DNA from: Cyathus striatus
Taxonomy: Eukaryota > Basidiomycota > Agaricomycetes > Agaricales > Nidulariaceae
Length of the DNA stretch: 64,000 nt
Assembly: GCA_025738555.1 (NCBI GenBank)
Contig: JAOVFP010000023.1
Span: 1,674,001-1,738,000, forward strand
Direction: 5' to 3'
The notes under the pieces were generated by a model that saw nothing but the letters and a program-made list of their open reading frames with translations, was not told where the DNA came from and searched no databases. The translations under genes were made by a program, and so were the position numbers. Shown here piece after piece: positions 23,260-34,917 of the stretch (positions within the stretch are counted from its first letter, which is position 1; each line of letters starts with the position of its first letter).

Positions 23260-23780
23260 TCATGTGTAGCTGATGCACTTGCACTGGCTTTAGAACCAGA
23301 TCTACTTGCTCTCTGGTCACTGTCACTGCTGGCATGGGAATTTTTTCTAGTATGCAAAATGGTTGCAAAACCAGTTGCAACATGTTTGCATTTTGCTGAA
23401 ACATTTAGCTTTCTGCAAACTTATGCTTATTGTTCATAGCCAAATAAAACACACATGTAACATTATATATATATTTAATGGAAATGAAAACATAACCTTT
23501 TGTTTTGATTGTTAGCCAGTCAAAATCTGTGTCAAACACAAAATTGTGTACTAAATTTGGATCTGGGTACTCTTATTGTTTAGCGAGGCATCAAAATGTG
23601 ACAGAAATACAATGATTTGGTGATGTGAAAAGTTTCTGTTTTGGTAGTGAGTTTCCCAACATGGAAAATATAATGAAAATATGTTGTTTTCTCACTGGGA
23701 AGATCTAGCATGTGCTGAGGTATCCTCTGACAAGTCACTCAGCATTACATCAGCATGTCCAATGAGCATGCAATAAATAT
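23260..23780 (+). pseudogene. remnant of a transposon gene, copy 1 (inverted partner at 27.0-27.5 kb)
   Basis: This plus-strand stretch matches the reverse complement of about 27000-27500 over several hundred bases. Shared landmarks include GTTGCAACATGTTTGCATTT, TACTCTTATTGTTTAGC and GGCATCAAAAT. The best coding trace is ACAEVSSDKSLSI, parallel to AHAGVSTDKGLSV in the other copy. Many stops are present. No named domain. Confidence 0.5.
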
Positions 23781-24079
23781 TTAAGTATATTCAATGCTCT
23801 GCAAGATTCGATTCATTTCTACATGTGTCCAAATGTAAGTACTAGTGCAAGGCATTACAAAATGTGTACACTGAAAGACTAAAGCAGTGCCTGAAGGCCA
23901 ATGAAAATCTGTACTAAGTCTCATACTCTCACAATGGAAAATGGAATAGGGAATAATAGTATATACAAAGGGATTACTAGTACTGTATATGACACTGAAC
24001 TCAAGACACTGATAATGAAAATAATAGTGGTTAATGACAATGCTGAATTGACACTTACCTAATGAATACACCACCTATG

Positions 24080-26860
24080 CTGTCTTCCTCTTTATTGTTT
24101 CATCTGGGGAGAGATCTGTAGACAATAATAAATCTCATGATGAGTACCATGTGTCCATAAGTGTGCAATAAGCTACAACAGTACAATGTCCAGGAGCTGC
24201 ATGCATTCACTTTTTGATTTGTGTCCATGCACTGTCAATGCTGCTACTCACATTAAGTGAACTAATTATAAAAGTCGTGATACTTGTTACAAATTCCCTT
24301 TGAGACTTCAATCTGTATTGAGTTAAGTTATGATTTAGACTGTTAAGATGTAAGTGCCAGATCACAGTCCTCTACTTTATTGTTTTGTCTTGGATGAGGT
24401 CAGCAGACTACTGTACTAACATAATCAATTTGGTACCCTTCACAGTGTGTTACATTTCAAACCCATAGATACATTCAGCACTTCAAGATTTTAGGCATTA
24501 CATATTGTAATTTTCGGCATGCTAGGTATTTTTATCGTTACATGTAGCTTTAAAATTAAAACAATGTTGTCTAGCAGATAAATGGTACAGTAAGTAATGT
24601 TTCTATGAAGAATGTTGCTTGTAGCATGTATGATTACAGCTTACAACACCATCCTACCGAGCCAAACAAGTATTACTGAGACTTCTGGCATCATGATAAT
24701 GAAGATAGCTCAGACATTGATTACAGTACACCAAACTATGCTAACATCCTACAATAACTTGTATGCTAGTTTAGAGACAATACAGACCTTAAAAACAATG
24801 CTTTTTGAAGGAGACAAAAAATATGGGAAAATTTGGCACTTCTATTTCAGATGTGTTACTTACCCTTAAATTTCAGCATACCCGACAGGTGCATTATGTG
24901 TTACTGCCAAATTGATTGTGTTGGTACAGTATTAATTGTTACTAATGTTGAGATAGGTATAACCTTAACATATAATCAAACCCACGCCCATGCACTGCAA
25001 TTCATAATTCATATTGTTACTACTTGTGATAGTCACATAGCCTAAATGAAGTATCTGCTTTTTATTACAATGAAGGTAGCACAAAATTCTACACAACAAA
25101 AATCTCTTAACTTGAAGAAACAATTATGTACATGACAGTGTTAATTTGTATGTTTGATGTGGGAGAATGAAGTGATGGATGCTTTGCATGTGAAAAATAT
25201 CAATGTGAGCTTTCAAAGTGCTTATGTGAGCATGCATTATATAGAATAGACATCAAGAACCCAGCATGCCCTCATTAATCAATTGTAAGTATGCAGTGGC
25301 ATCAACTTAGAGTGTGCATGCTGACTTTGGTTTGTTTGGCCTATATTTTGACACTAGACTTGAAAGTGTTATAACTGTAACTTAGTATATTTAGTAGCAA
25401 CTACATGATAACATAGATAATAAAACAAAGGTTTGAAAAAAGAGACTGCAATATACATATGAAAATTTAAGCTCTTGTACTCATAATTTCCACTTCCATG
25501 TTCTAGTATTAGCACTGCAGCTGCTTCTGAATGATTCAGCATGTCTGTCATTTGTACTAATAGTGAACACTTTGTTTAATTAATGAAAGTAAAAACTATG
25601 TAATTGAAAAGATAGTAGTTATGTATACAGTACTTTAGATGACAATGCTGAAAGGACTCAGTCTAATCATAAGGATGATGCTGACAAGTCCATGATACTG
25701 GCTAATTTGGGGCTAATTCTAAGTGCATGCTTCTGACATTGAGATGCTGATTGTCATCTATTACTTATTGTCTGCTTTTCTTCTTATTTAATATTCACCA
25801 GTATGCACAACATCGCTGACATGCTGATCTATCAGAGATTACTCTCTATGTACATCTTATTGTGTCTTACATTATGACACATGTATAATGAATTACTATC
25901 TTGTCCCACAATTGTATGCATACCCAAAAAAAAATCAGTAAACATGCATGAGAGTGCATATAAGATATTAATATTCATGCTCACTCTCAAATTATAGGAA
26001 ATAAGCGTGAGTGTGAATAGGAATACCTATCATGTTCACGCTCAAGCTCAGTTGGCTTGGGCAAGAATATTAGTATGATATTTAATGCTTTTTAAGATAA
26101 ACATAAGGACATGATGTCTTTATTATATTGACAGTGGCCATTGCTTTTCACTCACTTATGTATTGCTTCACAGTAACCTCACACTCACTTTCATATTATT
26201 CAAGCTCAGGATCAAATTTTCTCGTGTCGACCCTGAGCATGCACAGAAATTTATGCCTGCCCAGCATGCTCAGGGTTTGAGTCAATTAAGTGCTTTGAGC
26301 ACTTGAGCACACAGTTTATGACTTTGAGCATACATGCTCAAGTTCAAGTTCAAGTCCCACATATATATGAGTATTGTAGAAGTAGATTTAAACTCCAGTG
26401 TATATATTAGTAAGTGCTAGATTTAAAGTTTAATGTGGGTTCATGGCATTGTGACACTTTCATTGCATGGTCAGATAAGTAGTAGCAGAACAATACTACC
26501 AGTACTCATTCATCTCAAACCCTAAGCACACAACTCCAGTATGTACTATTAAATCTGCCAAGCACTGCAGCACTGACTCAGAGCATGAATAATAATAAAG
26601 TATGAGCATGCAAATAATAGTCTTCAAAATTTCAATATCTAAACCAATATCTCAATCAAAAATAACTCTATTGTCTATGCAACAATGATGCTGACAGTTG
26701 TTCATTAATATAATGAACCTTCATGCCTATTGTGAGTCATGACAAAGTCATGATGAAAAATACCTACCATACTAGACTATAATCACATAAAAGCTGGCAC
26801 TGTATTGCTGACAATAACACTTGACATAAGTAAGTAGACTGTTGTTCACTGTACTGATCC
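24080..26860. other. CpG-poor repeat DNA, no gene recognised
   Basis: AT-rich sequence with scattered short frames. Around 25930-26350 there are many self-complementary words such as GAGCATGC/GCATGCTC and repeats of CTCAAGTTCAAG, suggesting a degraded inverted-repeat element whose ends I could not fix. I see nothing else to annotate. Confidence 0.5.
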
Positions 26861-26889
26861 AATACACAACAATGAAATAGAAGACAACA

Positions 26890-27490
26890 TCTGTACATAT
26901 ATCACATACCACTCTTTATTCCAATGTCACCAGAATGAAACAGTTTCTTCACAACACATTTAAGCTGTATTCTTGAACCATTTTCCGTGACCATAGAATG
27001 CATATCAAATTTGACACCCACATAATATGCTGAACCAACGCTGAGCCCCTTATCAGTGGACACTCCAGCATGCGCTAGATATTCACACTGAGAAAATGTG
27101 ATATTTTCCTAAGATTTTCGATGTGTCAAGATTTAATACCAAAATTTTATATTTACATGGCAACAAATTGTTGTGTTTAAATCAGATTTTGATGCCTTGC
27201 TAAACAATAAGAGTACCTTAATTCAAAATTGGCACACAACTTATTGTTTGACTTAGATTTTGACAGGCTAAAAATCTAAACAAAAGGCTAAGTTTTCAAT
27301 TCTGCTACATACTCACACAATGTTACATGTGTAACCTATTTGATGATTAGCTATACACATCATTTTGCTGATGGCAAAACTTTCTAGCAAAATGCAAACA
27401 TGTTGCAACCAATTTTGCAATTATTTTGCAGACTGCAGAAAAGTCATATGCCAGGAGTGTGTCAGCCTTTGCTGCAGCACTTGATAATTT
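26890..27490 (-). pseudogene. remnant of a transposon gene, copy 2
   Basis: Minus-strand fragments, in order: MVNTRKLSSAAAKADTLLAY, CKIIAKLVATCLHFA, KSNNKLCANFELRYSYCLAR, then QCEYLAHAGVSTDKGLSVG continuing with AYYVGVKFDMHSMVTENGS and VVKKLFHSGDIGIKSGM to a TGA near 26911. Segments lie in different frames and some are joined only by inferred introns, so it is probably dead. It is the inverted partner of 23260-23780. The conserved GSAYYVGVKFDM block suggests a once-selected protein; I cannot name its family. Confidence 0.5.
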
Positions 27491-27784
27491 TCTGGTATTG
27501 ACCATATCTGAAATGTGGGTGGAAGGGAAGAAAGAAGTTATCCAGTACATGTGTTGTATATATGAAGATCACATTATATCTATAATTGCTTCTTCAGCCT
27601 CACTAAATCCATGTGTACATCTATTAATAAACTTTTATTTAGCTATATATGAATACATTTAACTATATATGGACACATCTGTACAAAGATCTAATATAAT
27701 ATCTAATTTTAGATATGGGAAATCGACAACACATTCTAAATGAACATGTTATCAATCCCCATACCAATGTAGATGAGAAATTGA

Positions 27785-27811
27785 TGAGGTGTTCCAAATC
27801 AGAACACCTCA
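27785..27811. other. 10-bp stem hairpin
   Basis: TGAGGTGTTC and GAACACCTCA face each other across a 7-nt loop. It sits just before the larger hairpin at 27830. Confidence 0.7.
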
Positions 27812-27829
27812 TTGTGTTCTCATGCAAGT

Positions 27830-27901
27830 GATTGTAAGTATGTGTAGTCAATGAGGCATTCTTGATTTAGAATGCCTCATTGACTATACATACTTACAAT
27901 C
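27830..27901. other. 32-bp stem hairpin at the edge of the minisatellite
   Basis: Left arm 27830-27861 and right arm 27870-27901 are reverse complements in 31 of 32 positions around an 8-nt loop. The single mismatch would be a G-U pair in RNA. The right arm ends where the G-rich minisatellite begins. Confidence 0.85.
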
Positions 27902-29548
27902 AAGGGGACACATGTGGGTATGGGTAGTGAAACACATCCCTTGTCACTTGCGAGATGAGGATGCATGTGGGTGTGGGTGTCAGCAGGTGTGAGTGTTGGT
28001 GGGTGTGGGTGTCAGCAGTGTCAGTGGTGGCAAAGCACATCTCCTCATCACTTGTGAGACAAGGGTATGTGTGTGGGTGGTTGGCAGGTGTGGGTGGTGA
28101 AATATGTCCCCTTGTCACTTGCAAGACAAGGGAACATGTGTGGGTGTGGGAGTGGGAGCAGGTGTGAGTGGTGAGACAAAGATGGCAAGAGGGCCAGGGA
28201 AAGAGGAGGAAACACATCCCCTCATCACTGGCAAGACAAGGGGATGCATGTGGGTGTGGGTAGTGAAAAAAGTCCCTCATCACTGGCAATATGAGGGGAT
28301 GTGTATGGGTGTCAGTGTGGGCAGGTGTTGGTGGTGGTGAAACACATTCCCTTGTCACTGGTGAGATGAGGGGATGCATATGGGTGTTGGTGTGGGCAGT
28401 GTGGGTGGTGGTGAAACACATCCCCTTGTCACTTGTGAGATGAGGGAATGTGTGTGGGTGAGGTGTCAGCAGGTGTAGATGGTGGTGAAACATGTCCCCT
28501 CATCACTTGTGAGATGAGGGAATGCATGTGGGTGTGGGAGTGGAAGCAGGTGTGGGTGGTGAGATGAGGATGGTGAGAGGGCCAGAGAAAGGGGAGGAAA
28601 TGTGTCCCCTCATCACTGGTGAGATGAGGGGACACATGTGGGTGTGGGTAGCAAAACACATCCCTCATCACTGGCAATATGAGGGGATGTGTATGGGTGT
28701 CAGTGTGGGCAGGTGTCAGTGGTGGTGAAACATGTTCCCTCATCACTGGTGAGATGAGGGGATGCATATGGGTGTCAGTGTGGGTAGTGTGGGTGGTGGT
28801 GAAACACATCCCCTCATCACTTGTGAGATGAGGGAATGCATGTGGGTGAGGTGTTGGCAGGTGTGGATAGTGGTGAAACATGTCCCCTCATCACTTGCAA
28901 GATGAGGGGATGCATGTGGGTGTGGGAGTGGGTGTGGGTGTGGGTGGTGAGATGAGGATGGCAAGAGGGCTAGGGAAAGGGGAGGAAATGCATCCCCTCA
29001 TCACTTGTGAGACAGGGGACAAAGACACAGGTGATGGAGATGGGAGGAAACACTTGCCTTCATTACTTGCAGATGAGGGCGAGGGAGGGGGAAGCAACTG
29101 AGTCTCCTTGTCACTTGCAGATGAGGATGAGGGAGGGGAGAAGAAAACACATCCCCTTGTCACTTGTGAGATGGGGGACAAAGATGTGGGTGATGGAGGT
29201 GGGAGGAAACACTCACCCTTATCACATGCAGACATGGGTGAGGGAGGGGGGGATGAAACACATCCCCTTGCCACTTGTGAGATGGGAGGAAACACTTGCT
29301 CTCATCACTTGCAGACAAGGGTGAGAGAGGGGGGGATGAAACACGTCCCCTCACCACTTGTGAGATGGGAGGAAACACTTGCCCTTGTCACTTGCAGATG
29401 AGGGTGAGGGAGGGGAGAAGGAAACACATCCCCTTGTTACTTGCGAGACAGGGGATGAAGACATGAGTGATGGAGGCAGGAGGAAATACTTGTCCTCATC
29501 ACTTGCAGATGAGGGTGAGGGAGGGGGAGACAAAACACATCCCCTCAC
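27902..29548. repeat. G-rich minisatellite with a 388-bp higher-order repeat, block 1
   Basis: Units of about 50-110 bp carry the hairpin-prone core CCCCTCATC-acttgtga-GATGAGGGG and GTGGGTGTGGGTG runs. A landmark starting GATGG(C/T)(A/G)AGAGGGC occurs at 28181, 28569 and 28957, exactly 388 bp apart each time, defining a higher-order unit. From about 28990 a second unit type dominates, with ACTTGCAGATGAGGG and GGTGAGGGAGGGG. Long open frames on both strands are by-products of the repeat. Confidence 0.85.
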
Positions 29549-30831
29549 TGTCAGTTTAAGATAATAATTATCTAAAGTGGTATTCTCCTTAACTCAAGAG
29601 GTTTGGTGATGAACACAGGTGTATATTTAAGTGTAGAGGTGGGTAGGCAAGTTTAGAAGAGCAAGCAAATAGCAAGCACAACAACTAGGATTGTGGCAAG
29701 GGCTTGCAGGTAAAGGGTAGGCTGAAGGTATAGGTCACTATTATGGTGAAGGTTGAAGCAGAGTTGGGGTTCCTGATGATTTCTGCTCCTAACTTCACAG
29801 CTGGGGCACATATATAATTTACAAAGTTACAGTGCCTCACTATCTGAGTGGACACAAATATGGTATGACAACAGTTGCTATATAAAGTTACAGTGTCTCA
29901 CTATCTGAGTGGACACAAATATGATGCTGCTGCTGTTACTTTATGAAGATATGGTGCCTCACTATCTAAGTGGACACAAATACAATGCTGCTGCTGTTAC
30001 TTTATGAAGATACAGTGCCTTACTATCTGAGTAGACACAAATAATACAAATTAGTTTCACACTTTACTGTTGATGCTTTATATGTGACTCTGACAATATG
30101 TGTACTGAGTAGAGGAGAAGTATATAGATTATATTTAGTAGGTAAGGGTTGTGTGCTACAACTGCAAAGGGATACAAACAAATGTAAACTAGATATAAGT
30201 TGTTAATTCTCCAGGCCGAATCCTCTTCCTTATATGCCTTTTACCCTCCTGCTGACTAATCATATCCCACACCTACTTTCCCATTGTTCTCCAACTGGGG
30301 AAAGTATGAGTCATCCTTTTCTCCATTGTTCTCCAAATGGGGAAGCATGAGTCATCTACTTAGACAATGGGTATATTTAGCACAATAGAGATGCTATTAA
30401 TAGTACTTGAAAGAACAATGGTGCTCTTTTGTTTGTACCTGAAGGCTTTCTTATTTTGTACAGGGTATAATTATTTGTACATATTAGTATTGGTGTAGTT
30501 GTTTGTATGATGATGTTTATTCTGATTAGTGCTGGTCCAGTAGTATGACTAAGTATTTGTGTATAATTAATAATGAGCTGGTATTGTAGTTACTTGTTTG
30601 TGTGTAATTGTTCTGATTGATGATGGACTATTAGTGTTTATGTAGCTTTATTTGTTAGTGTATTGATTAGTTGCTTTGTATATGATTTATCCTGATTAAT
30701 AGTGGAATAGTAGTGAGTATTAGGTATTGTTTGTTAAGGTATTATTAGGTGTTCCAAGTGCTTGCTTTTCTATCTTTGAGTGATTTAGCTGTATTCATGT
30801 CTTTATGTGAAATCAACTTTCACCCATGACA
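29549..30831. mobile_element. LTR-like insertion splitting the minisatellite
   Basis: The 1,283-bp block begins TGTCAG and ends ATGACA (TGTCA/TGACA inverted tips) and separates two parts of the same minisatellite. The flanks are TCAC on the left and TTGC on the right; both can come from one TCGC target by CpG decay on opposite strands. The interior contains a 4 x 61 bp tandem repeat and no coding frame. Probably a solo LTR or other non-autonomous element; family unknown. Confidence 0.62.
29815..30050. repeat. 61-bp tandem repeat, four copies
   Basis: The landmark TATCTGAGTGGACACAAAT, with one or two changes, starts at 29841, 29902, 29963 and 30024, exactly 61 bp apart. Confidence 0.88.
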
Positions 30832-31140
30832 TTGCCACTTGTGAGATGGGAGGAAACACTCACCCTCATCACTTGCAGATGAGGGTGAGGGAGGAGGGGA
30901 CAAAACACATCCTCATGTTACTTGCAAGATGGGGGATGAAGACACAGGTGATAGAGGCAGGAGGAAACACTTGCCCTCATCACTTGCAGATGAGGGCAAG
31001 GGAGGGGGAGATGAAACATGTCCCCTCATCACTTGTGAGATGGGAGGAAACAATTGCCTTTGTCACTTGCAGACGAGGGCAAAAGGGAGAGAGCACAGGG
31101 GGCACAGGGAGAAAACACATCACCTCGTCACTTGCTAGGT
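30832..31140. repeat. G-rich minisatellite, block 2 (continuation of block 1)
   Basis: Same unit type as the right part of block 1: CACTTGTGAGATGGGAGGAAAC alternates with ACTTGCAGATGAGGG. It was separated from block 1 by the insertion at 29549-30831. Confidence 0.82.
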
Positions 31141-31228
31141 GGGCAGTGAAGATGCAGGAGAGAGTGCAAGATGGAGGGCAGAGCACATTGGAGAGGGTGC
31201 TTGTCCTCAGCTTGACATTGCTATGAAG

Positions 31229-31263
31229 GAGGGAGGGAAGAGAGGGAGGGAGGGAGGGAGGGG
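31229..31263 (+). other. G-quadruplex-prone GGGA run
   Basis: At least seven runs of three or more G separated by one to five bases (GGGAGGGAGGGAGGG type) just after the minisatellite. The plus strand satisfies the usual four-run quadruplex pattern several times over. Confidence 0.7.
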
Positions 31264-31486
31264 AAGAATGGGAGCATGAAGGGGAGAAACAGTGCCTGTC
31301 ACTTGCAAGACAAGACACAGGGGTGAGGAGAGGGAGTGGATGATGGATGAGGAGGATGTGTGTCATTATTGCAAGTGATGATGATGAAGCATGCAGCACT
31401 GGCAGCCATGGCAGTGTGCAAGCACATGAGGCAATAGCCAGATGGTGGCTATAGGGTGTTGAGTTACAACACTAATAATGCTGGCT

Positions 31487-31562
31487 TGGCTTAGCAGTTA
31501 AGTGCATTGGTTAGCACTTGTTAGGTGCCAGCTGTTGTTCAGGTTGCTGGTTAAATTCTCCA
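31487..31562 (+). repeat. tRNA-derived (SINE-like) remnant
   Basis: TGGCTTAGCAGT matches the pol III A box (TRGCNNAGYNGG) in all but one position. GGTTAAATTCT, 62 bases on, resembles the B box (GGTTCRANNCC) with two changes. I could not fold a full cloverleaf, so this is a decayed tRNA-like sequence at best, not a functional tRNA. Confidence 0.35.
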
Positions 31563-31639
31563 TGGTAACATTTATTAATTTAATTTTTTCTTATATTATA
31601 AGTAAGAAAGCCTGTTCTAATTGCCTAGTACAAAGTACA

Positions 31640-31890
31640 GCTAAAAATCAGGTGAAGTACAGGTAAAGTCCAGTATTCTACCTGAAGTCCAGTGGCTGAA
31701 ATCAGTGATTTCCAGGTTATTTCCAGTAGTCTACCTGAAGTCCAAAACTCTACCTGGACTTTACCTGGACTTTACCTGGACTACAGATGGACTCACCTGC
31801 ACTCTATACAAGGAAAAAATATTCCTAGAGTTCAGGTAAAGTCCAGGTGAAGTCCAGGTAGAGTCTACCTGATTCCATGGAGGAACATGA
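31640..31890. repeat. second array of TCTACCTGGACT motifs
   Basis: Repeated TACCTGGACTTT and the reverse complement AAAGTCCAGGTA occur in both orientations, as at 17245-17400. It lies just past the 3' side of the minus-strand remnant at 32104-33377. Confidence 0.6.
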
Positions 31891-32103
31891 TGACCTCATA
31901 CACTATTGCAATTGATCATTTATGGTAACCAATAAATTTGTGCATTCCATGTTGAATCATGGTTGTTGTCTGGTATTTGCAGGAAAGATATGATCATGAA
32001 TGTAAGGCACTTCTTCTATTAACCTAGAGTGGAATACAGCTTTAATGATTTCAAGGTTAGTGGCTAGTGAATTTTGGTAGTTCCACTGTAGTACTGCCAC
32101 TTG

Positions 32104-33377
32104 CTATTGTGTTTCAAAGACTTGCAATGATGTTAGCCAGGCATACCAAGTAGCAACTTCAAATTGGTCATTCCAAAAGTTGGTAAAGGCTAGTTGAGTA
32201 TACCTCTTATTGCCTTGGTCATATATCCTAAATCCATGATGCTCTCCATTGTGGTAAGTTACTTTGAACCTCCATCTGTTGAGGTTAATAATGTTCTCAG
32301 TGTCCCCAGGATAGAGTTTATTCCTTTCCAAGGATCTTTCTATTATATAACATAGGTGGTCACTCATCTCTGAAATCATAGAGTCAAGGCTAGCAAATGA
32401 GTTATCTGTATCAGATGATGGATTACCATCATTGTCAGGGGAGTCATTATCATCCCCTGGATTGTCTTATTATTGCCATAGCTAGGCAAGACTGCATTAT
32501 TGCCAAGTTCTAAGGTTATTGCACTATCCAAGTTTTGAAGCATGGTTGCATACCACCTGACCAAATCAAAGATTGAGTCTTCTAGGTGAGCTCTCTCAAT
32601 ATAGATGTTGCACTCTTCTTCAGTATCCTCAATTTGTACAACATAGTGCTATAATCTTGAGAGTGGATATAGATGTGTCCATCCTCATCCCTGCATATGA
32701 AGCTGGGATCTGAGTCCTGAACAGGGTAATAAGTATGAATTCCATCCCACAATAAATATGTTGCAACTGTGCCAAGTATGTCCCCAATAGGTTCTGGATG
32801 TCTCAACATATCTACTAAACCCTGCATTTCAGTAATTTGTCTGAAATATGAGTTTCATAGGTGTGTTATAGATATGCTAATGCTGAGGTGTGCTAACCTA
32901 TCATAGATTTGGTAACTGTCTTGGTCATTATATTGGTTTTTTACAGAGAACCTATCCTTCATGGGTTCTCCCTCATCCCCTGGGTATGGTTGTCTGATCT
33001 GGAGAAAATAATCCCCCACCAGGGAATAACAATCACTCACCAATAGTCAAATAAAGCAGTCAGTTGGGATCATAATTCATCCATCCAAACTCTGAATCCA
33101 AGCTATTGCTTGAAGATGCCTCATCAATGTTAATAGGGGAATTCAAACATGGCCATTACACTGGTGTTGCATAACAACAAGCTGTTACAAAGCCATGATC
33201 CTGTAATGTGTGAACTTTATTTTGTACTGTTGCACACTGGCCCATGTTTGATAACCCACTTGTATTTCCATTACAATAGCCTTGTAATACCAGAGAGCCT
33301 GTTGGAGTTCTGTCAGGATTTAAATATGTCGGGTATTCATCAATTAGATTAGAATCACAAAAATAGAACAGCTCCAT
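32104..33377 (-). pseudogene. unknown transposon-associated gene, multiply broken
   Basis: A series of minus-strand frames reads as one degraded protein: MELFYFCDSNLIDEYPTYL at 33377; CYSLVGDYFLQIRQPYPGD near 33030; MLRHPEPIGDILGTVATYLL near 32810; MVRWYATMLQNLDSAITLE near 32560; LERNKLYPGDTENIINLNRW near 32330, ending VFETQ at 32104. The repeated RQPYPGD/NKLYPGD pattern suggests an internal duplication. I recognise no family. Confidence 0.45.
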
Positions 33378-33394
33378 TTGAACTTTGTCATATT

Positions 33395-34862
33395 ATGCCC
33401 CACACCACTAAATGCCAGGACTTTGAGGAGGCACTAATCCAGGCTTACATGGCACACATAATAGAGGAAGATATGGAGGAAGACTCATCTTCTTCAGATA
33501 GTGCCACTTCATCCTCCAGTGGCTCATCATCTGACTCCTCTGAAGATCCTGATCTTCCTAGCCATATACTTGCTGCATTGGAGGAATTACACCATGAACA
33601 TTATCTTGAACCACACTGCCATATTCCAAAATCTCCTGTTTTGTTGGACTTGCTACTTGGAAAATACAACACAGACTTTCATAACATATTTTGATCATTC
33701 ACTGGAATGGGGCCCACTTTCTTTGATGATTTGGTTGCCATACTACAAGATCATCCAGTATTCCACAATGAATCTCACTGTGAGCAAATGCCTGTTGAAT
33801 GCCAGGTGGCCATTGCTCTCTTTTGATTTCACCATTATGGCAATGCAGCCAGCACTACAAAGGTTGCCCTTTGGGCAGGTGTCTCATATGGAACTCTTCA
33901 CAACATTACAAAGCAAGTTTTGACAGCATGCTGTGATCCACACTTTCTTCATGCTAGTATACCTTGGCCAATACCAGCTGAGAAGGAATCTGCTAAGGCT
34001 TGGGTTGAAGAACATTCATGTGCATCATGAAGAGATGGGTAACTCATGGTAGATGGAACTTTGGTGCCAATATACCAACATCCACATCATTTTGGGAATT
34101 CATTCTATAACTGCAAGTCCAATTATTCCATGAATGTTCAGGTTTGTAAATTTCTTTACCATTTAAAGGAAGTGACAAGCTTATATCAACTTAGCTTGTT
34201 AGTCTACCTAATCTTTGGATTGTTGATTACTCAGTAGGACTTCCTGGTAGTCAACATGATGCCATGGCATGGCAAGAAACCAAAATCTATCAGGAACATT
34301 ACTGTCTTTTAGAACCTGAGGAGTTCATATGGGCTGACTCAGCATATCCAGTTTGAACATGGTGTCAAGCCCCCTACAAAGAGTGCACTCCACTCTTTAA
34401 TATTCATTTGATTTCTGTTGTTAATGTTTATACAGGCCAGAGAAATCACAAGATAGCAATGCAGACTACAACTATTATGTTTCAAATGTTTGTATACACT
34501 CAGAGCACTGTGTTGGATACCTTAAAGGATGATGGTCATCACTGAGGGGTATTCAAGTTCGAATTGATGATAGCAATGCAAAGCATATTGCAAGTCTCTG
34601 GGTCATTGCTTGCATTCACCTTCACAACTTTTCTATCATGCATGAGAGCAAAGGTAATATTGAAAATGACAGATTTTATTCAAATGGACAAAATATAATA
34701 AACAACAAGTGACAAGCAAGAGCACAATGGGAACAGGGAAGAATTGCACAACAGGAAGAACAGGAGAGAAGTAGCAATAGAATGGAGCAAATAGTCTTGC
34801 TAGAGGGGTGAATTAGATGAGAGGTATTAAAAGAAAACCTATTTGAATACTTGGGACAATAA
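33395..34862 (+). pseudogene. PIF/Harbinger-type DDE transposase, inactivated
   Basis: Starts MPHTTKCQDFEEALIQAYM with a serine-rich acidic stretch. After a frame break it reads MPVECQVAIALFRFHHYGN and VALWAGVSYGTLHNITK (helix-turn-helix-like). The catalytic part shows MVDGTLVPIY (first D, about 34049), an intron at 34142-34194, DYSVGLPGSQHDAMAWQ (second D, about 34256), WADSAYP, and CIHSEHCVGYLKG (E, about 34503), followed by RGIQVRIDD and ASLWVIACIHLHNF. Stops interrupt it, including TGA in place of CGA (KG-stop-WSSLRG), consistent with CpG decay. The spacing and motifs match the mushroom Harbinger-like group (DDE superfamily endonuclease). The tail to about 34862 is glutamine-rich. Inactive as it stands. 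Confidence 0.85.
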
Positions 34863-34917
34863 AAGAATGACAGATAGTTAGCATAATAAAAGATTCTATT
34901 TGACATGCCTTAGATGC

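Noticed and set aside
23060..23400. Extra 5' exon of the minus-strand transposon gene (SDSDQRASRSGS stretch)
   Set aside because: The same DNA aligns on the plus strand with the inverted remnant at 27.4 kb, and the minus reading has a stop; origin unresolved, so not annotated as an exon.
27900..29564. Long open frames on both strands (up to 197 codons) rich in His/Pro/Thr or Gly/Val/Met
   Set aside because: They are by-products of the G-rich minisatellite; the frame depends only on unit length and the proteins are pure repeat translation.
31487..31562. Functional tRNA gene
   Set aside because: Only box A and a damaged box B are visible; no acceptor stem pairs, so it is at most a tRNA-derived remnant.
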